Shown one piece after another: positions 1 to 6,958 of a stretch of DNA of 7,625 bases (position 1 is the first letter of the stretch; each line of letters opens with the position of its first letter). Origin of the DNA: Methylococcaceae bacterium (GTDB lineage Bacteria; Pseudomonadota; Gammaproteobacteria; Methylococcales; Methylococcaceae); NCBI GenBank assembly GCA_012026715.1, contig VEPB01000404.1, positions 1 through 7,625 of the forward strand, in the 5' to 3' direction. The position numbers were made by a program, and so were the translations under genes. Below the pieces are notes generated by a model, which searched no databases, was not told where the DNA came from, and saw only the letters and a program-made list of their open reading frames with translations.

Positions 1-1
1 C

Positions 2-2524
2 CAGCTGGTCATGCCGGTCGATGGCGGCCGCCGATTCAGCCACGTGAGCGACAGCCTCCAGCGCCTGACCGGCATCAGCGCCGCCGAAGCCATGGAAAAC
101 GCAGCGACGCTCTATTCCGCCATCCATCCGGAAGACGCGCCACGGGTGGCGAAGAAGGAGGCCGAGGCGTTGCGCCGCCTGGAAGTCTTCCGGGCCGAGG
201 TGCGGTTTTTTCATCGCGATGGCGGGCTGCGCTGGTTCACCCTCAGCTCCGCCCCGCGGCGCCTCAACGACGGGAGCACCGTGTGGGACGGCGTCATGGT
301 CGATATGACCGCCCGCAAGTCCGTGGAAGACGCGCTGCGCGATGCCCAGGCGGTCGCCCATCTGGGCAGCTGGCGCCTGGACATACCCGCCAATCGGCTG
401 ACCTGGTCGGAGGAAACCTACCGCATTTTCGGCATTCCGGTCGGCACCCCGGTTTCCGTCGAAACGGTCTTCCAACATATTCATTCCGACGACCGCTCCG
501 CCCTGGCGGAAGGCTGGAACCGGGCGATGGCTGGAGGCGAGCTGTTTGAAATGGAGCACCGCCTGGTCAAGGGGGAAGAAATCCGATGGGTGCGACTCAA
601 AGCCAAGTTCCTGCTCGACCGGAACGACCGCCCGCAAGACTGTCTCGGCACCACCCTGGACATCACCGACCTGAAGCAGGCGGAAGCGCGTCTGGTGCAG
701 GCCAGGCAGGCGGCCGAAGCGGCCAATGAGGCCAAGAGCCGGTTCCTGGCCAACATGAGCCATGAGATCCGGACACCGATGAATGCGGTCATCGGGATGA
801 GCCACCTGGCGCTGCAGGCTAGCCGCGAACCGCGCCAGCGGGACTATCTGGAGAAGATCGAAACTTCCGCCAAATCGCTGTTGAACATCCTCAACGACAT
901 TCTCGACTTCTCGAAGATCGAGGCTGGACACCTGCACCTCGAACAGATCCCCTTCAGCCTCCATGCCCTCCTTCGCCAGGTCGCCGAGCCGCTGCGCCTC
1001 GAAGCGGAAAGAAAAGGGCTGGAGATGCTGAGCGACGTGGCCGCGGACCTGCCCGACCGGGTGCTCGGCGACCCCCTGCGGCTGCGTCAGGTCTTGCTGA
1101 ACCTCACCAACAATGCCTTGAAATTCACCGAGCACGGCCAGGTGCGCCTGCGGGTTGCGCGCCACGAAACCACTGAAGATGGCCGGGTGGGACTTCGTTT
1201 TGAAGTCCACGACACCGGCATCGGCATCTCCCACAGCCAGCAAGTCAATCTGTTCCGCCCCTTCACCCAGGCCGACGATTCCATCACCCGCACCCACGGC
1301 GGCACCGGGCTGGGCCTCGCCATCAGCCGGCAGCTGGCGGAGCTCATGGGCGGCCGGCTGGAGTGCCGCAGCGAGCCGGGGCGAGGCAGTGTCTTCAGCC
1401 TGATCCTTGCCCTGGAAGCGACCGACCAGCCGCCGGATGAGCATCTGCCGACCACAACCCCCGAACACTGGCAACGCCATTTCGCCGGCAGCCGGGTGCT
1501 GGTGGTGGAGGACGACGCCATCAATCGCCAGGTGGCGCAGGAGGTGCTGACGCGGCTCGGCCTGGGCGTCGACGTGGCGAACAACGGCAGGGACGCGCTC
1601 AGCCTCATCGACCAACACGGTTACGATGCCATCCTGATGGACCTGCACATGCCGGTCATGGACGGCTACGAGACCACCCGCCGGTTGCGCGAACGCTATC
1701 CGCCGGCCCGGCTTCCCATCGTCGCAATGACGGCCGACGCCTACAGCGGAGATCGCGACCGCTGCCTGGCGGCAGGCATGAACGCCCACCTGAGCAAACC
1801 CCTGGATGCTGAGACGCTAGCCAATGAATTGGCGCGCTGGCTCCATCCCAAGGCGGAAGCCGCACCGCTACCCGTCTCAGAAGCCGAAACTCTGGTGCCG
1901 GATGAGTGGCTGCAGCGGCTGACGGGGATCGGCATCGACCTGCCGGCCACCCTGTCGCGGCTTGGTATTCCAGCAACCGTTTACCTGACCTATCTGAAGG
2001 ATTTCGTCGACGGCCTGCCAGCCGTCCGCGAGCAAATGGCACAGCACTGGCAAGCCTCCGACCGCAGTGGGCTGCGGCAGCAGCTCCACCGTCTCAAGGG
2101 CCAGGCCGCCAACCTGGGATTGACGACGCTGCGAGCGACCGCCATCCAGCTGGAACGGCAGCTGACCAACGCCGAGGCGGTCCCGGATCGGACTTGCGAG
2201 CTGCTGTCGAAACAGATCGACCAGCTCATCCCCATGCTTCAGTTACCGCCGGAATGCCCCAGCCTTTTATCGGCCGCCGTCACCCTGGCCGATCTTCCAC
2301 GCATTCGGGAGCTGCTGACCGTCTTGAAGCGCGAACTCCACAACAACGAACTGGCGGCGACCGACACGGTGGCATCCTTGCGGGCCTCCTTGCCAGCGAT
2401 TCCGGAGCAGCCGCTGCTGCTTCAATTGCAGAGTGCCGTCGCCGAATTGCGTTACCGGGACGCCGAGACGATCGCCGCGGCGCTGGAAAGCCAATGGAAG
2501 GCCGTAACCGAGGCGGCGCCATGA
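2..2524 (+). CDS. Hybrid sensor histidine kinase (PAS-PAS-HisKA-HATPase-REC-Hpt), 5'-truncated by window edge
   Basis: This is a phosphorelay kinase that should autophosphorylate on histidine and pass phosphate through internal receiver and Hpt domains. Residues are counted from the Met at position 11. The frame stays open to the left edge and the first PAS domain (about 1-102) lacks its beginning, so the true start is upstream and any sensor or membrane segment is unseen. A second PAS domain spans about 115-220. A short helical linker leads to the H-box with phospho-His H251 (FLANMSHEIRTPMN). The ATPase domain has the N-box (NNALKF, N368), G1 (DTGIGIS, 401-407), an F-box (LFRPFTQAD) and G2 (GGTGLGL, 430-436). 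The receiver (about 495-615) has the acidic pair D501/D502, phospho-acceptor D544 and K596. The Hpt domain has H693 in LHRLKGQAANLG. A helical tail follows (about 755-830). The stop overlaps the next gene's start. The ligand sensed is unknown. Confidence 0.95.
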   Translation, partial: QLVMPVDGGRRFSHVSDSLQRLTGISAAEAMENAATLYSAIHPEDAPRVAKKEAEALRRLEVFRAEVRFFHRDGGLRWFTLSSAPRRLNDGSTVWDGVMVDMTARKSVEDALRDAQAVAHLGSWRLDIPANRLTWSEETYRIFGIPVGTPVSVETVFQHIHSDDRSALAEGWNRAMAGGELFEMEHRLVKGEEIRWVRLKAKFLLDRNDRPQDCLGTTLDITDLKQAEARLVQARQAAEAANEAKSRFLANMSHEIRTPMNAVIGMSHLALQASREPRQRDYLEKIETSAKSLLNILNDILDFSKIEAGHLHLEQIPFSLHALLRQVAEPLRLEAERKGLEMLSDVAADLPDRVLGDPLRLRQVLLNLTNNALKFTEHGQVRLRVARHETTEDGRVGLRFEVHDTGIGISHSQQVNLFRPFTQADDSITRTHGGTGLGLAISRQLAELMGGRLECRSEPGRGSVFSLILALEATDQPPDEHLPTTTPEHWQRHFAGSRVLVVEDDAINRQVAQEVLTRLGLGVDVANNGRDALSLIDQHGYDAILMDLHMPVMDGYETTRRLRERYPPARLPIVAMTADAYSGDRDRCLAAGMNAHLSKPLDAETLANELARWLHPKAEAAPLPVSEAETLVPDEWLQRLTGIGIDLPATLSRLGIPATVYLTYLKDFVDGLPAVREQMAQHWQASDRSGLRQQLHRLKGQAANLGLTTLRATAIQLERQLTNAEAVPDRTCELLSKQIDQLIPMLQLPPECPSLLSAAVTLADLPRIRELLTVLKRELHNNELAATDTVASLRASLPAIPEQPLLLQLQSAVAELRYRDAETIAAALESQWKAVTEAAP

Positions 2525-3819
2525 ATCATCGTCCCCCCACCATCCTGATCGTCGACGATGTGCCCGACAACATTCGCCTACTGGCGGAAGCGCTGAAACA
2601 GGAAAACTTCCTCATCCGCTTCGCCCTGTCCGGCATGGAAGCCCTGGAACTGGCCCATGACGGACAGCCGGACCTGATCCTGCTGGACGTGATGATGCCT
2701 AGGATGGACGGTTACGAAGTCTGCACCCGCCTCAAGGCGGATCCCGTCACCGAGGACATTCCGGTGGTGTTCATCACCGCATCCTCGGACGAACAGAGCG
2801 AACTGCGCGGCCTGCAACTGGGCGCCGCAGACTATGTCACGAAACCCATCAGCCTGCCCATCGTCAAGGCGCGGGTCCGCAACCTGATCAACGCCCGCCG
2901 TTCACGAGAGCAGTTGCGGCTTGCCGCAGCGGTGTTCGACAGTGCCCTGGAAGGCATTGCGATCACCGACGCCGAAGGCATCATCCAGGAGGTCAACGAC
3001 GCCTTCTGCCGGATCACCGGCTACTCGCGCGAAGAAGCGGTGGGCCAGACCCCCCGCATCCTCAAATCCGGACACCACGATCCGGACTTCTATCAAGTGT
3101 TCTGGCGATCGCTGATCAGCCACGGCAACTGGCAAGGGGAAATCTGGAATCGAACCAAGACCGGCGAAATCTGGCCGCAGCTGCTCAACATCACCCTGCT
3201 GCGCGACAGTCAAGGCAAACCCCGCGAATACGTGGCGATTTGGACGGACATTCGGATTCTCAAGGCGCATCAGCAATCGCTGGAAAGGATGGCCTACCAC
3301 GATGCCTTGACCGGGCTTCCCAACCGCAACCTGCTGACCGACCGGCTGCGGCAGGATATCGCCCGCACCCTGCGCCGAGAAAACCTGCTGGCGGTATGCT
3401 TCCTCGACCTCGACCGATTCAAGCCGATCAACGACCGCTACGGCCATGAGGTCGGCGATCGGGTGCTGAGGGAAGTGGCGGAGCGCCTGGGCCACCTGCT
3501 GCGCAGCGGCGACACGGTGGCAAGGGTGGGCGGCGATGAGTTCATCCTGCTGCTCACCGACCTGTCGTGTCGGGAAGAAGCGGAGCACATCGCGGAACGG
3601 GCGCTCGGCGAGCTCGGCCACCCCTTGCTGATCGATGGCAACGACCTGACCGTCGGCGCCAGCATCGGCATTGCCTACTGTCCCGACCAAGGCCGCGACG
3701 GCGAGCACCTGATCGACCTGGCCGACCAAGCCATGTACCGCGCCAAGCAGTCCGGCGGCAATCGTTTCCTCAACCACCCCGGCATGACCCTCAACGATGC
3801 GGCGGGAGCCGACGGCTGA
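2521..3819 (+). CDS. Response regulator diguanylate cyclase (REC-PAS-GGDEF)
   Basis: This 432-residue cytoplasmic protein is predicted to make cyclic di-GMP from two GTP when its receiver is phosphorylated. The receiver (about 7-123) has D12/D13, phospho-acceptor D56 in LLDVMMP, T86 and K108. A PAS domain covers about 133-245 (DAFCRITGYSREEAVGQ). The GGDEF domain (about 255-425) opens with the usual DALTGLPNR motif and has the metal/substrate motif LDLDRFK. Its active-site loop GGDEF is intact at 337-341. An inhibitory I-site RSGD sits at 328-331, five residues before GGDEF as expected, so product inhibition is likely. There is no EAL or HD-GYP domain. The start is the ATG at 2521, which overlaps the kinase stop (ATGA) and gives a complete receiver; the reading frame is open further upstream, but only as a shadow of the kinase. 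The overlap implies translational coupling and a cognate kinase partner. Confidence 0.95.
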   Translation: MNHRPPTILIVDDVPDNIRLLAEALKQENFLIRFALSGMEALELAHDGQPDLILLDVMMPRMDGYEVCTRLKADPVTEDIPVVFITASSDEQSELRGLQLGAADYVTKPISLPIVKARVRNLINARRSREQLRLAAAVFDSALEGIAITDAEGIIQEVNDAFCRITGYSREEAVGQTPRILKSGHHDPDFYQVFWRSLISHGNWQGEIWNRTKTGEIWPQLLNITLLRDSQGKPREYVAIWTDIRILKAHQQSLERMAYHDALTGLPNRNLLTDRLRQDIARTLRRENLLAVCFLDLDRFKPINDRYGHEVGDRVLREVAERLGHLLRSGDTVARVGGDEFILLLTDLSCREEAEHIAERALGELGHPLLIDGNDLTVGASIGIAYCPDQGRDGEHLIDLADQAMYRAKQSGGNRFLNHPGMTLNDAAGADG

Positions 3820-3851
3820 CGCCAGCCGGATCTACACCGCGATTCGGGATC

Positions 3852-4412
3852 TCACTCGCCACCGCAGACCGATTCGCTGGCGGCTTCGAGAGTCAGCCCA
3901 TCCAGCGCCACCGCGGATTCCACCACCTCGCAGCCGGCCTTGACCGCCGGGCCGATCAGCCTCGCCCTGATTTCGTAGCCGGCGTAATCAGCCGAAGCCT
4001 CGCCCTTGCGCCAGGCGGTCATGATCGCCGCGTGCCGCACCGCCTTGAAATCCGCTGCCGACGGCAACTTGCGGGACTCCTGCTGGGAGCGGATGGCGGT
4101 ACCGGCAGGACAGGCGATCCAGGTCTCGGAATGATCCAGGTTTTGGTAGGTGACCAGTACGTTCAGGCAACTCCCGCTCTCCGCGTAATCGGCCATCACC
4201 GGCTCGCCATAGAGCAGGCCCCGCACCGGCGCCCGTGGCCGTTGCCGCGCGATACCGGCCAGAAACTGCTGGGCCCGGCTCCGGGGCGAATCCATGGCAG
4301 CCTGGGCGGGCCGTTCCACCCGGTTGACCAGGGGAGCGCATCCCGCCAGCAGCAGCCCCAGCGTGGCACCGAAGAAAGGGTTCCGGTATCGACCGCCGGC
4401 CCCGGTTCTCAT
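3852..4412 (-). CDS. Predicted outer-membrane lipoprotein of unknown function
   Basis: I do not recognise a family for this 186-residue protein. The N-terminus has arginines followed by a hydrophobic stretch and a good lipobox LLAGC, with C25 as the probable lipidated cysteine. The residue after it is Ala, not Asp, which by the usual Lol sorting rule suggests the outer membrane. The mature part is soluble-looking, with no further membrane segment. It holds four more cysteines (C82, C101, C161, C183) that could form two disulfides in the periplasm; that pairing is inference. The start is the ATG at 4412. Its first four bases overlap the stop of the upstream Rdx gene (ATGA), and an AGGAGG lies a short distance upstream inside that gene. 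The two genes should be co-transcribed. It converges on the cyclase gene, leaving 32 bases between the stops in which I see no clear terminator. Confidence 0.8.
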   Translation of the reverse strand: MRTGAGGRYRNPFFGATLGLLLAGCAPLVNRVERPAQAAMDSPRSRAQQFLAGIARQRPRAPVRGLLYGEPVMADYAESGSCLNVLVTYQNLDHSETWIACPAGTAIRSQQESRKLPSAADFKAVRHAAIMTAWRKGEASADYAGYEIRARLIGPAVKAGCEVVESAVALDGLTLEAASESVCGGE

Positions 4413-4699
4413 ACCTCATCCTCCTGCCTGCGGTCGGCGTGGCCAAGGCTACGTTCGGGGGCGATGCGGTCGCGCACCCGCTGTTTGAGTTCGGTCACGT
4501 CGGGGAAGCGCCCCTCCAGCTTGCGCGACCACACCAGATCGCCGTTGGCCCGTATCTCGAAGATGCCGCCGCTGCCGGGCTGCAAGGCCAGTTCGGCAAT
4601 TTCCTGGTCGAAGGTGGTGAGCAGTTCCTGGGCCATCCAGGCGGCGCGCAGCAGCCAGCGGCACTGGCTGCAATAGCGGATTTCGATGCGGTTGTTCAC
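4409..4699 (-). CDS. SelT/SelW/SelH family (Rdx) thioredoxin-like protein
   Basis: This 96-residue protein belongs to the small Rdx family, the cysteine-containing bacterial relatives of selenoprotein W. It is cytosolic, with no signal peptide. The redox motif is near the N-terminus, RYCSQCRW, with C10 and C13 as the CxxC pair. The family's second signature follows as GGIFEIRANGDLVW, then a helical segment around FPDVTELKQRVRD. Both active-site positions are Cys codons, so this is not a selenocysteine form. The start is a GTG at 4697-4699; a GAGGAG lies four bases upstream, and the protein then begins directly with the first beta strand, so the call is sound although spacing is short. Family members are thought to act in thiol redox chemistry, but the substrate is not known. 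It is the first gene of a two-gene unit with the lipoprotein gene and is divergent from the aldehyde dehydrogenase gene. Confidence 0.9.
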   Translation of the reverse strand: MNNRIEIRYCSQCRWLLRAAWMAQELLTTFDQEIAELALQPGSGGIFEIRANGDLVWSRKLEGRFPDVTELKQRVRDRIAPERSLGHADRRQEDEV

Positions 4700-4887
4700 G
4701 GAGCTCCTCGCGATCCCGACTTACAGGCCACCACGTTTGCAGACCTGAGGGATTTGTGCAAGCATCGGCGCCCATTCCGGCAGGGCCTGCAGCCGACCCG
4801 GGGAACCGACGGCCGCTCGGCAGCCCCCCCCCTTTCACCGCCCTCAGGCCCGCGCCGCTGGGCCAACCCGACCATGGAGAACCACCG
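4700..4887. other. Divergent intergenic region, Rdx gene / aldehyde dehydrogenase gene
   Basis: These 188 bases must hold the promoters of both divergent units, but no pair of hexamers close to the sigma70 consensus stands out on either strand. Visible items are a short inverted repeat, TTGCA at 4737-4741 and TGCAA at 4757-4761, and a run of nine C at 4824-4832. A five-codon reading frame (4874-4891) ends in the ATGA of the dehydrogenase start but lacks its own ribosome binding site. Confidence 0.5.
4824..4832. repeat. Homopolymer run of nine C
   Basis: Nine consecutive C residues are followed by TTT, about 55 bases before the aldehyde dehydrogenase start. Runs of this length can slip during replication. 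It lies outside any called gene, so length changes would alter promoter or leader spacing and not a reading frame. Function is not shown. Confidence 0.6.
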
Positions 4888-4893
4888 ATGAAC
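4875..4893 (+). promoter_or_regulatory. Ribosome binding site fixing the aldehyde dehydrogenase start
   Basis: GGAGA at about 4877-4881 lies about seven bases before the ATG at 4888. This supports ATG 4888 over the in-frame GTG at 4756. The longer form would add 44 mostly Pro/Ala/Gly residues that are not typical of the family. Confidence 0.7.
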
Positions 4894-6393
4894 GCTGTCG
4901 CCTCCCTGCCCTTGCACGATCCGGCCAAGGCCTTCCTCACCAAGCCCAAGCGCCTGTTCATCGACGGCGGTTGGGTGGAAGCGATCTCCGGCAAGACCTT
5001 CGCGGTCACCGACCCCGCCACGGAACAGACCATCGCCCACGTGCCGGAAGGCGACGCGGCCGATATCGATCGGGCGGTGGCGGCGGCTCGACGCGCCTTC
5101 GAATCCGGCGACTGGCCCGCCATGACCCCGTCCGACCGCGGCAGGCTGTTGTGGCGGATCGGCGACCTGATCCTGAAATACGCCGACGAACTGGCGGAAA
5201 TCGAATCTCTCGACAACGGCAAGCCGGTGGCAGTGGCTCGCGCCGGCGACGTGGCCCTGTCGGCGGACATGTTCCACTACATGGCCGGCTGGTGCACCAA
5301 GTTGCATGGGCTCCAGATCCCGCTGTCGGTGATCTACGATCCGGGCGCCCAATATCACGCCTACACCCGTCCCGAACCGGTGGGCGTGGTGGGCCAGATC
5401 ATTCCGTGGAACTTCCCGCTGCTGATGGCGGCCTGGAAGCTCGCTCCGGCCCTGGCCACCGGCTGCACCGTGGTGCTCAAGGTCGCCGAGGAAACGCCCT
5501 TGTCCGCCCTGCGGCTGGGCGAAATCCTGGAAGAGGCCGGGCTGCCCAAGGGCGTGGTCAACATCGTCGCCGGCTTCGGACCCACCGCCGGCGCCGCCCT
5601 GGCCGGACATCCGGGCGTCGACAAGGTCGCCTTCACCGGCTCCACCGAAGTCGGACGGCTGATCGTCAAGGCCGCCGCCAGCGACCTCAAGAAAGTCTCG
5701 CTGGAACTGGGCGGCAAGTCCCCCAACATCGTGCTGGCCGATGCCGACCTGGATATCGCCGTGGCGGGAGCCGCCAATGCCATCTTCTACAACCACGGCC
5801 AGTGCTGCTCCGCCGGCTCCCGGCTGTTCGTCGCCCAGTCGATCTTCGACCAGGTGGTGGAAGGGGTGGCCGAGATGGCCAAATCCATCAAGCTGGGGCC
5901 GGGGTTGGACCCGTCCTCCGACATGGGGCCGGTGGTCTCGGAGATCCAGCTCGACCGGGTGTGCGGCTATCTGGACGCCGGCGCCCGCGAAGGCGCCAGG
6001 GCCTTGGCCGGCGGCAAGCGCCGTGCCGGGGCCGGCTACTTCGTGGAACCCACGGTGCTGGTGGACACCCGCCCGGACATGACGGTGGTCCGGGAAGAAA
6101 TTTTCGGCCCGGTGGTCGCCGCCATCCCCTTCAAGGACCTGGACGCCGACCTGATCCGCCAGGCCAACGACAGCATCTACGGGCTCGCCGCCGGGGTGTG
6201 GACCCGCGACATCAGCAAGGCCCATCGGTTGGCTGCCCGGCTGAAATCCGGCAGCGTCTGGGTCAACTGCTACAACGTGTTCGACTCCGCCCTGCCGTTC
6301 GGCGGTTACAAGCAATCCGGCTGGGGCAGGGAGATGGGCGAGGCGGTGCTCCACAACTACCTGCAGACCAAGGCCGTGACGATCCGGTTGTGA
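4888..6393 (+). CDS. NAD(P)-dependent aldehyde dehydrogenase (ALDH superfamily, ALDH1/2-like)
   Basis: This 501-residue cytosolic enzyme oxidises an aldehyde to the carboxylate with NAD(P)+. Length is normal for the family. The oxyanion Asn is N175 in PWNFP, the cofactor-binding Lys is K198, and E201 follows. The Rossmann signature is FTGSTEVG. The general base is E273 in LELGGKSPN. The nucleophile is C307, the second Cys of GQCCSAGSR, 34 residues after the Glu as in human ALDH2 (E268/C302). E404 in EEIFGP contacts the cofactor in relatives. One oddity is KVAEE where most relatives have KPAEE or KPSE (Pro to Val at 199). The sequence resembles betaine-, phenylacet- and acetaldehyde dehydrogenases, and substrate cannot be told from it; no pathway neighbour helps. 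The gene stands alone and ends 14 bases before the stop of the convergent gene. Confidence 0.95.
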   Translation: MNAVASLPLHDPAKAFLTKPKRLFIDGGWVEAISGKTFAVTDPATEQTIAHVPEGDAADIDRAVAAARRAFESGDWPAMTPSDRGRLLWRIGDLILKYADELAEIESLDNGKPVAVARAGDVALSADMFHYMAGWCTKLHGLQIPLSVIYDPGAQYHAYTRPEPVGVVGQIIPWNFPLLMAAWKLAPALATGCTVVLKVAEETPLSALRLGEILEEAGLPKGVVNIVAGFGPTAGAALAGHPGVDKVAFTGSTEVGRLIVKAAASDLKKVSLELGGKSPNIVLADADLDIAVAGAANAIFYNHGQCCSAGSRLFVAQSIFDQVVEGVAEMAKSIKLGPGLDPSSDMGPVVSEIQLDRVCGYLDAGAREGARALAGGKRRAGAGYFVEPTVLVDTRPDMTVVREEIFGPVVAAIPFKDLDADLIRQANDSIYGLAAGVWTRDISKAHRLAARLKSGSVWVNCYNVFDSALPFGGYKQSGWGREMGEAVLHNYLQTKAVTIRL

Positions 6394-6394
6394 G

Positions 6395-6406
6395 GCGGAC
6401 CTCCGC
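6395..6406. terminator. Small hairpin between convergent stops (possible weak bidirectional terminator)
   Basis: GCGGA and TCCGC form a five-base inverted repeat with a two-base centre, or a four-base stem with a four-base loop. It lies in the 14 bases between the aldehyde dehydrogenase stop and the convergent NrfJ-like gene stop. There is no T run on either side, so efficient intrinsic termination is doubtful. Confidence 0.25.
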
Positions 6407-6407
6407 G

Positions 6408-6764
6408 TCACGGCACGGGAACGATGCTGTTCACGAACAACACAGTGGGAAAGGTACGATCCAGGGTCTTGCTGTAAAAATCCTTCATGACCGTGCCATC
6501 GCTGTAACGGATCTTGTCGCCCTTTTTCAGTTTGATGGCAGTCCCCGCCAACCACTGGGTCTGCCCCCCCTCGGATACTTCGACATAGGTATAGGTACTG
6601 GCATCGATGGTACTCACCACCGTGCCCTCATGGGGCAGATCGGCCGGGGCTGCAACGGGGGCCGCGTGAGGATTGGCGCCCGGCGTCGGCGCGCCGGCCG
6701 GAGCCGCGGCGATAGCAAGAGAGGAGAAGGTAACGAGTAGAGCGGCTAGGGTCGCGGAGCGCAT
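6408..6764 (-). CDS. Small exported NrfJ-like protein
   Basis: This 118-residue protein begins with a Sec-type signal (MRSATLAALLVTFSSLAIA), with likely cleavage near residues 19-21. A Pro/Ala-rich linker runs to about 44. The folded part (47-118) starts with GTVVSTIDASTYTYVEV and carries KKGDKI and MKDFYSKTLDRTF. From memory this pattern (a strand with YTYV, then GD, then FxSKTLxRTF) matches small periplasmic proteins often labelled NrfJ-like in proteobacteria; their function is not established. No cysteines or haem motifs are present, so it is not a cytochrome. The start is the ATG at 6764, which places the signal peptide at the N-terminus with AGGA about six bases upstream. A longer form from the ATG at 6830 would add 22 residues ahead of the signal and is less likely. 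It is divergent from the cyclophilin gene. Confidence 0.8.
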   Translation of the reverse strand: MRSATLAALLVTFSSLAIAAAPAGAPTPGANPHAAPVAAPADLPHEGTVVSTIDASTYTYVEVSEGGQTQWLAGTAIKLKKGDKIRYSDGTVMKDFYSKTLDRTFPTVLFVNSIVPVP

Positions 6765-6809
6765 GGATGTTCCTGTGAGTGGGTTGATGGGTAAAGCAAA
6801 CCAGCGACC

Positions 6810-6828
6810 GGCACCGGCCGCCGGCGCC
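6810..6828 (-). other. GC-rich hairpin in leader or promoter region of the NrfJ-like gene
   Basis: On the minus strand these 19 bases fold into an eight-pair stem, with one G-U wobble at the fourth pair, closed by a three-base loop. It lies about 45 bases upstream of the ATG at 6764. No T run follows in either direction, so it is not a standard terminator. If transcription starts above it, it would be a stable leader structure. Confidence 0.4.
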
Positions 6829-6858
6829 ATGGTAGTGCAAACGGAGCCTGCCCACCTA

Positions 6859-6887
6859 ATCGCTCCTTAGGCTCTGAGATCATTGGG
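6859..6887. repeat. Left arm of gapped inverted repeat
   Basis: This arm reads ATCGCTCCTTA, then eight unmatched bases, then GATCATT and GGG. The same blocks occur in inverted orientation at 6959-6985, with five unmatched bases in place of eight and one extra T before GGG. Read on the minus strand the arm contains TAAGGAG, seven bases before a GTG, but the frame it would start is not a believable protein. Confidence 0.7.
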
Positions 6888-6899
6888 CCAGGCTAGTTC

Positions 6900-6928
6900 T
6901 CGACCCCCTCCGGCGCTTACTTTACAAT
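6900..6928 (+). promoter_or_regulatory. Predicted sigma70-type promoter of the cyclophilin gene
   Basis: The -10 element TACAAT at 6923-6928 matches consensus at five of six positions. A -35 element TCGACC at 6900-6905 matches at four of six, with the ideal 17-base spacer. Transcription would start near 6935 and give a leader of about 55 bases. The promoter sits between the two arms of the inverted repeat. Confidence 0.55.
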
Positions 6929-6958
6929 GCGAAATCCCGTCACAGGCGGTACGTTCAT

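Noticed and set aside
1906..2520. Upstream extension of the diguanylate cyclase frame by 205 codons
   Set aside because: It overlaps the Hpt part of the kinase in another frame, has low-complexity Arg/Ala/Pro composition and no domain; the ATG at 2521 gives a complete receiver.
2902..3777. 291-codon open frame on the minus strand opposite the cyclase gene
   Set aside because: It mirrors a well-supported GGDEF gene, contains no recognisable domain, and long antisense frames are common in GC-rich coding DNA.
3820..3851. Terminator between the convergent cyclase and lipoprotein genes
   Set aside because: I could not find a convincing stem followed by a T run in these 32 bases on either strand.
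3567..4676. 369-codon plus-strand frame across the cyclase end and the lipoprotein/Rdx genes
   Set aside because: It is antisense to two coupled genes with recognisable features and has no motif of its own.
4756..4887. Longer N-terminus of the aldehyde dehydrogenase from a GTG
   Set aside because: The added residues are Pro/Ala/Gly-rich and unlike the family, while ATG 4888 has a well-spaced GGAGA.
4874..4891. Five-codon leader frame whose stop overlaps the dehydrogenase start
   Set aside because: It has no ribosome binding site and could easily arise by chance; no attenuator structure is visible.
4696..6555. 619-codon open frame on the minus strand opposite the aldehyde dehydrogenase
   Set aside because: Composition is Gly/His/Asp-rich with no motif, and the plus-strand dehydrogenase is complete with all catalytic residues.
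4971..6740. 589-codon open frame on the plus strand in another frame of the dehydrogenase
   Set aside because: Arg/Gly-rich shadow translation with no domain, overlapping two well-supported genes.
6628..6855. 75-codon minus-strand frame starting at a GTG seven bases after a TAAGGAG in the left repeat arm
   Set aside because: Spacing is good, but the protein is Arg-rich with no fold and overlaps the signal peptide region of the NrfJ-like gene in another frame; the site is better explained by the inverted repeat.
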